DNA of 64,000 nt from Gymnothorax reevesii (Eukaryota; Chordata; Actinopteri; Anguilliformes; Muraenidae), in the NCBI GenBank assembly GCA_029721435.1, contig CM056574.1, positions 77,657,001 to 77,721,000 of the forward strand, given 5' to 3'. Of this stretch, positions 57,903 to 64,000 are shown in pieces; the first letter of the stretch is position 1, and every line of letters starts with the position of its first letter. The notes beneath the pieces were generated by a model. That model ran no database searches, had not been told where the DNA came from, and worked only from the letters and a program-made list of their open reading frames with translations. The position numbers were made by a program, and so were the translations under genes.

Positions 57903-59318
57903 TCAGAATAAGAAGAAATCACATAATAGACAAATATACGATAAACAAGGCCCCTTTAAGCTCTGCGTGTTGCCCAAGGCAAAGTCCATCTTATCTTTGA
58001 AAACAGCATATGAGGTGTGCAAAGGTAGTTTGAGGCAATTGATGCATGTATTGGCAATAGGGAGGCTTGATGGAGGTGTGTCCTGATGCTTGGTCTCATG
58101 GAGGAAATCGATAGATGGCGTGGGTTTGAGGCCTATGGCAGGGATGATGGTCGCCCCAGTGGCTAAAGCCAGGATGGCCTGAAGTTTCGCTGGGCCTTCA
58201 TCTTTGGAACAGAAATAAATGGTTTAATGTTGTGCTTTCAACAATATTAAATGTAAATGAATAGTGTCTCATAACTCTTCATTTACATAATCAAGTCAAC
58301 CACATCTGCAAATACATGCAATATCCCAAGAGACAAAAAAAAAAACTCACGCCATAACTTCTTTAATTTGTTTTTATATACAAATAACCCATTTACACAT
58401 CTCTACTGCCATAAGTGAAAACATTTGAAAATTATCAATCAATAATTATCAAATTATCAAGCAGCTTTTACCCTCTGGATCCTGCAAATAGTCTCTCCAG
58501 AAGGGAACAACCACCTCCTCGGCTATTCTCCTGTTCCTTCCTTGGGGAGACAGACGAATGTCAAAAAGATCATCCATTGCTTCAGCAGTGAGTGGGCGTG
58601 GCTGATGGCACAACAGAGGTCGGAAACTTTCTGAATAGTTCTGGATTTTCTCCAAAACACCGAAGGTTTAAGTCCCTCTTGAAACCTGTTTTAAAGAAGA
58701 ACATGTTAGCACTGTTGCCCCAATGCAAGAAGGTTCTGCTTTAAAACTTGACTAGGACCTTTCTGTTTGGAGTTTCTCCCATCTCCAAGTATGAGCACTC
58801 CAGTTTTCTCCCACACCAAAAATGTAAGCAACATACTCCCTTGACCAAGGCACTGGCTTTAGATATGAAGCTGCCCCAGGTGGCTTTTATAAAAAAAGAA
58901 TGTTTAATCTGGCAAGTAATTTAAACACTAAGAAATATGGGAATTTGAATGGAGGTTGCTGTGTATAGGCAAGAAAAATGTTCCCTCTGGCCATCTGATC
59001 AACATATTCACCAACAGTGTTTATACTTATCTATCCATCTACCTAATATGATGCCATCTTAATCTGTCCTTTTTTGGCATGTTTGACGTGGCTTTCATGG
59101 GATTTGTCAATCTAGCTCAAATATTAAGCTATGATAAATGAATACCTTTGAAAGGGGGCCTGAACCTGGTGTACAACCTGAAACATCAGGATGTCACGTA
59201 GGAGCAGTTCCCTGTCATCAATGGTTTTCAATGGTCTGAGACATCCTGCATTGGCTAAATAATCCGGAAGAGGTAGTGTTGCTGCGACAAGATCCTCATA
59301 AATGGAACTCTTGGATAC
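57903..59318 (-). pseudogene. G2E3-like HECT-type gene, last three exons, one-base frameshift
   Basis: Exons 59318-59146, about 58688-58472 and 58201-57903 have correct acceptor and donor sites, and phases fit at both joins. The first reads SSIYEDLVAATLPLPDYLAN and RELLLRDILMF; the second FQEGLK, then GVLEKIQNYSESFRPLLCHQ, AMDDLFDIRLSPQG and PFWRDYLQDPE; the third LQAILALATGATIIPAIGLK, PSIDFLHETKH and LPIANTCINCLKLPLHTSY. These blocks fit the C-terminal HECT part of fish G2/M-phase ubiquitin-ligase-like (G2E3-like) proteins. One base is missing near 58668 between FQEGLK and GVLEK, which shifts the frame. The C-terminus after GNTQS is also unusual. Upstream exons are not found within the window. 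Confidence 0.75.
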
Positions 59319-59574
59319 CTGAAATGAAGTTTGCCATTAAAAATTCACAATTTTTGCAACGCTAGATTGACTTATGAGCCATTTGCTGGAATTGCCCTTA
59401 TAACAAAAAGCAGCAGTTTAATTAAATAAAAAAGCTCCAACTAGACACCATCTATAATAGTGAAAATAAGATGTAACATTTTAGTCCCTATTTGGTATGA
59501 GGTTGAAGCAATGCTGAATCGAAGAATTGTAGAAGCCTGCGTTGTTAGGTAACCTACTAATAATTAAAACCTTT

Positions 59575-60000
59575 GAAAATGTGAGGTAGCGATCAGGAAC
59601 CAAATGCGAGGACACGGATTGCAAAAATATGGAGCTTTATTGAGCGAGGGGGGTAACCCCCGCAAGGCAATTGGCAATAGTACAGAATCCGCAATCCAAA
59701 AACCAAATTCCAATGGGACAGAGCAGAGTTCGTAAACAGGGCAGCAATCACCAAAATCGTAGTCAGCCAAAATAGATCCGGTACACAGGCAAAGGTTTGT
59801 GCGAAAAGCAAACTCATAAGCCAAAGGACAGTCCGGATCGTCATCAGGGCAGCAATCCACAAAATCGAGGTTGGGCAGGAAAAGGTCAAAACACACAGAT
59901 GCAACAGTAATCAAAAAGGGCAAACCAAAAATCAGTTGTCAGGCAATCCAGTCAGAATCAGTGTAGAACCTGAATGTTTGGTTGATTTTGCTCATAACAG
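59575..60000 (-). repeat. Possible LTR fragment
   Basis: On the minus strand it would begin TGTTATGAGCAAAATC near 60000 and contain AATAAA (near 59637, plus-strand TTTATT). Terminal pattern only; no target duplication found. It lies just upstream of the G2E3-like exons. Confidence 0.3.
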
Positions 60001-61580
60001 ATATGTCAAATGTCAAAAATAATATTGTTGGAACACATGCTCATTACGCGTGTAAAATCTAAATGTTTGGTTGATCTGGCGCAATCCAGAGCCAGCAGTA
60101 AACTTTTATAACCTAAGTGGTTCTTGCAGTTTGCCTGTGGGGGTAGCATCCCTTGATCTCAGCAGGAGGCAGGAGACTGCTGAACTCCTCTGAAACTTGC
60201 ACCACTGTCCTCATTGAAGTTAAATACCAGTTACATTAATCTGTCTAAAACAATCTAAATCTCTGTGAAATTCATAATATGTTTATGTTCAATCTCCTGT
60301 GAAGAAATCATTTATATATTCATAAGGCAATAGACTATAATACTCCATTTAAAGGCTTTTCCATGACAACTGCATTATATTAGCACATAGTCCTCTCATG
60401 TTTGGTCTTTTTATTCTCGGGGGAATCCAAGGAGTTGAATGGAACATGTTTCATTTCCGTTGAAATTATGGATAATCCTGTTTGGGAAGATCTTACATTG
60501 GTCAGATCCCGCTCACCCCTCTATGCAAAATCGGCCAGCCCTTCCTCTACCTTGTTCAGAGGCGTGGTTTGGAGTGTTTAAAGGTAAGAGATTCGAACCG
60601 GGCTAGGCTTCTTCTTTTCTCTTCTATCAAGATCTGACGCGCGTAGGGTGAGTGGGGGAAAGCCACGTGCCGCTTTGCTCCACGGAGCTAGGTGGCATCT
60701 GAATTTCTTCCCGGCCACGTGGTGCGGGCCTGGTACCACGTGGCCTTTATCCTCTCCAGGTATGAATATATATTCTCTTCCTAAATTATGTGTAACTGGT
60801 AATTGGCTTAGCGTTGATTTGTTTGATCCAAGTTTGTGCCTACCGGGTAATTAAATTATTGTTATTCCTTTTTCAGCTTTCCTGGTCTCCATGACTCCTA
60901 ACACTTGTATATTCTTTCTAGCTACGTTACGCCGGAGACTTAGGGGTTATGCTCAACCAAGGACTGACTGATCAGCGGCTTTGGGATGAGAATCGGTTTT
61001 AATCAAGTTAGACAGCCAGGATCGACCTACAGAAAGGGTTTATGTTTGCTGGTTCTGGGGTTTTAGCCTGAAGGAAACCCATGGACGAAAAGTCGGTTAA
61101 CTGTTAAAATTCCCATGAAGGAACCCATGGGCATACTGAATCTGGGTTCGCTGCAATTTCAAGCCAAAAGATGCTGTTGCGGTGATGGCTGACTTCTAAT
61201 CCTCTGGTAATTACCGACGAACCTAAGCTGCGGAAATAATACTAAGACCCGGGGGTATATATTTTAGTGACGCAGGCTGGCATTTATGAGTCCGGTGGGT
61301 AATATCCTCGAAATTCACACATGCTGTCCCAAAACGATCAATTCAAATTATAATTTGGAGTCAGATATTTAACGAGGATACAACTAAATTTGGCATTCCA
61401 GTTGTTTTATGGAGTCAGATTAATCGTAACCGTTGCGTTTCTATTCCCCGTCTTTGGACGGAGAAAAATATCCATTATATTGTGATTCACACCAGCCAGG
61501 AAAATGCTCGAATTAAAGTTAGTCAATAAGAACATGTGAATCCTTCAACTCACTGCAATGTCCATCGTTGGTATTGTTTT
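60001..61580. other. Unassigned; three E-boxes near 60.7 kb
   Basis: CACGTG occurs at 60664-60669, 60716-60721 and 60737-60742. No coding frame beyond 68 codons and no known repeat end were seen. Confidence 0.4.
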
Positions 61581-62472
61581 GTGGGGCTTTACATCAGAAA
61601 CTCAATGAATACAAGGTGAGAAGAATAGCAGCACAGGTAAGCACGGGAACGATCTGACAGGAAATTTTAGTGGAAAGACACCTAATATACACTTCTGGGA
61701 AGATCACATGGAGAGAATCACAGGTGCAGGAAGTCAGACTGATTACAAGGGGAAGGCACAAGAGGGACAACCTAATCACATGGAATTAGCCAAAGCCAAA
61801 ACGTGGACAGGGAACACGAGACATTCCTATGAACAAACATACAGCTCCAGTCACGGAGTTTCTAACGTGCATAGATAATAAGAAACAGAACTGCACGATC
61901 AGGTGTGAACATTCACAAAAAATGCAGCAAAGGTAATCAGGGAGAGAAAAGAGGCAGAGACTAGAAAAGGGCGAGTGCTGAGAGCTAGTTAATCAATTAG
62001 TAAGTGCAACTATACAAATCCTTGGTGCTCGTTAGTAAGTTAGTATTATATACAAGGTTAGTTGTTTGTTAGTAATCTCAGGAGAAAATAATGAACTGTT
62101 AGTATTGTTAGTAGATAGAAAAGCAGAGGGAAGCCAGCAAACGAGATCGGAAGGAAGTTTGAAAACCAGAATCCAATAAATCACCCAAAGAGTGAAACAC
62201 AAGACTGGGGCTGTGTGCAATGACAAGACATGAGACCAGACGGGGGAGACAAAGTGCAAAGCAAAATGGAAAACATGAACCGGAATGATAATATGGCAAA
62301 AAGTAAAACATGGAAAAGTTAACTAAGATAAAACATGAAAAATCAAAGTAACCTATACACAATACATAATACAAAGAATAGTCAGACATGAGCAATGGTC
62401 AAAAAACACTAAAGGCAGTCAAAATAGGCAAGGCATGAACATGGTCAAGGCAGACATGGCAGAATCATAACA
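61580..62472 (-). repeat. Possible solo LTR
   Basis: On the minus strand it begins TGTTATGATTCTGCCATG at 62472, a start similar to the LTR-like pieces at 34148 and 36152. The other end is not clear. No gene. Confidence 0.3.
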
Positions 62473-63753
62473 GAAAAGCTGAGATCCAAGCTTTCTCTAA
62501 CCATGTGTTAAAATTTTCTAAAATCGCTTTTGTAAATTCGGTATCAAGTGGATATTCACTTATCACAGGAGCAGCTGAGAAGGATGATTGTCACTATTTG
62601 GATATCAATCCAGGGTGTGACATTAATGGATGCCTGAATGCCTGGGGCAACTTCAAAAAGCCGACGGGAAAGTAAAACTTGTAAGGACATGCCCGATCAG
62701 GCAAGCACGACTCTGGGCATTTTTATTCATAAATTTGATAATTTTTCTCTCTCGTCTCTGTTACAATGAAGACCCCGAGTAGCCAAATGCAGTGTGTTGC
62801 TGCCTCCATTGGCTGAGGGTGTCTGCTGAATAGATATATATGTAGAACACTAGATTGCTGACAGGTGCTCAAGTGAAGCATCTGACCCAGGGGCGTACAC
62901 TTTTAAATGCAACACTTTGTCTCCATAAATATGTGCTTTCTGGAGGATGGAAAGCAGCACACTTACTATATGGAAGATCGAAATGTGATTGGGTGTCAAC
63001 GTTAAAGTGCGAGCAGAAAAGTTCAGTTAACGTGACCAAGGCTTTTAATGACCCTCTGATTAGATAATTGCTGGAAGTTATCGTCATCATAAGAAACGTT
63101 GGTGGTTGTCAGTATACGTTAACAAATTACTGTCTGGTTTCCTCACTTCATTGTACCCTGGTTGACTATTTGCCATCAACCTAATTGTTCACATTTGAAT
63201 CATATGGCTAATGCCAACCTTGATAAAAGGAAGCGCTAGTGAACTCTGGCTACTCCTTTACGAAGCTTCATCTTTGTCCATGTCCCGTTAAAACACTCTC
63301 AAAAATGATCACTGCACAGCACGGATCGAAGGTATGGATAAGTTTTTTATTGTGATTTCGAACAGCCAAGCCTCTCTTCCCTCCTTGTCTTTTGGAGCTC
63401 AGTATAAACAGACAATAAACGAAATATAAACAAGAAAAGCACCATTTTATACTTGCATGCGCCTGTCCGGACTTCTATTCCATCGATTTTGTTAAATATT
63501 TGTGTGTGACTACCGTCACCGCGTAATGGCACTAAAGTCTTTGAGTGCTTAGTTGTAATTTGTTTTAGATTGTCCTGATGCATAGGATAGGAGCTGGTAC
63601 TGTGTCCGATTCTGTTTTACATTAAATAATGTAGGCCTACAACCTAAATACGGAAAGCACTGATATCCGTAAAAGGCATAGAGTATTCATAGAAAAAGGC
63701 TACATATTCTCAAGGCATTTATGTTCTATCAGTAGCCTATTCCACAATGGAAC
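62473..63753. other. Unassigned sequence
   Basis: Nothing recognised. Short opposite-strand frames at 62855-63090 overlap each other and have no motif. Confidence 0.45.
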
Positions 63754-63755
63754 TA

Positions 63756-64000
63756 CAACCCCTGAAAAAAATGGAATCACCACACATCAAGGATGTTAAT
63801 TACCTAATGCCCCTCATAACAAAGAAGCAAATAACACGTGACAAAACAATTATTGTTGAATTGCTTGACATTCAGGCTTCATAAACATTTAACTTTGAAA
63901 TTGAAGGCAAAACACGTTGCAAATGCGCGAATCCTAGGAGATGGTAGAGTATTAGAATTTATCGCTTTCCAATGCATCATCTCGTCTGTGATACCTTTCG
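63756..64000. mobile_element. Left end of a Tc1-like element, cut by the window
   Basis: After TA at 63754-63755 comes CAACCCCTGAAAAAAATGG and AATCACC, close to a common fish Tc1-like TIR (CAACCCCTGGCAAAAATTATG). The other end lies outside the window. Confidence 0.5.

Noticed and set aside
1..64000. CRISPR arrays, tRNA and rRNA genes
   Set aside because: No regular repeat-spacer pattern and no convincing tRNA or rRNA sequence was found by reading; a covariance-model scan would be needed to exclude tRNA fragments.

Overview
The window reads as intergenic DNA of a ray-finned fish. The transposon families are those typical of teleosts: several Tc1-like elements, hAT elements and MITEs, a Gmr1-like Ty3/Gypsy element, a Ngaro-type tyrosine-recombinase retrotransposon and a Penelope-like element. 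GT-AG introns, CA/TG microsatellites and minisatellites add to this. I cannot name the species. I found no bacterial or operon features, no CRISPR array, no rRNA and no convincing tRNA gene.

Bases 675-25392 form one nested stack. The outer shell is a minus-strand Gmr1-like Gypsy element. It has LTRs at 675-1125 and 24934-25392, a tRNA-Pro-type primer site, and the order gag-protease-integrase-RT-RNase H. Five insertions break it. (1) A Penelope-like element (about 1228-11150), itself broken by a five-exon hAT transposon (1347-5538) and by a second hAT (6284-9356, TSD CGTATAAC). (2) A Ngaro-type element (12566-19616) with split direct repeats and a repeated TTTC junction, itself carrying a hAT (13772-15698) and a TA-flanked MITE (16229-16346). 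(3) A 1.8-kb TIR element (21994-23770) carrying a hAT MITE (22275-22909). (4) A short hAT MITE (24283-24484). Removing the inserts restores reading-frame continuity at several joins, which supports this reading.

From 25.4 to 36.3 kb there is a minisatellite split by a 2.7-kb hAT (27311-30008), microsatellites, a Tc1 remnant and LTR-like pieces. The most intact coding unit is at 36315-41044: a DNA transposon with TIRs, a 6-bp target duplication, many AACTTAGTTGAC-type subterminal repeats, and a three-exon minus-strand gene for about 811 residues. I could not place it in a superfamily with confidence. From 41.6 to 51.7 kb lie five Tc1-like elements. One of them carries a small retroposed sequence with an A-tail and a 13-bp target duplication. 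A degenerate Gypsy element with conventional RT-RNase H-integrase order occupies about 52.6-55.1 kb.

The only gene that looks like a host gene is at 57903-59318 (minus). It is three exons of a G2E3-like HECT-type protein with good splice sites and matching phases, but one missing base shifts the frame. The remaining sequence has LTR-like stretches and unassigned DNA, and the window ends inside the left end of another Tc1-like element. Nearly every coding region is a decayed transposon protein; the 36-41 kb element is the main exception.
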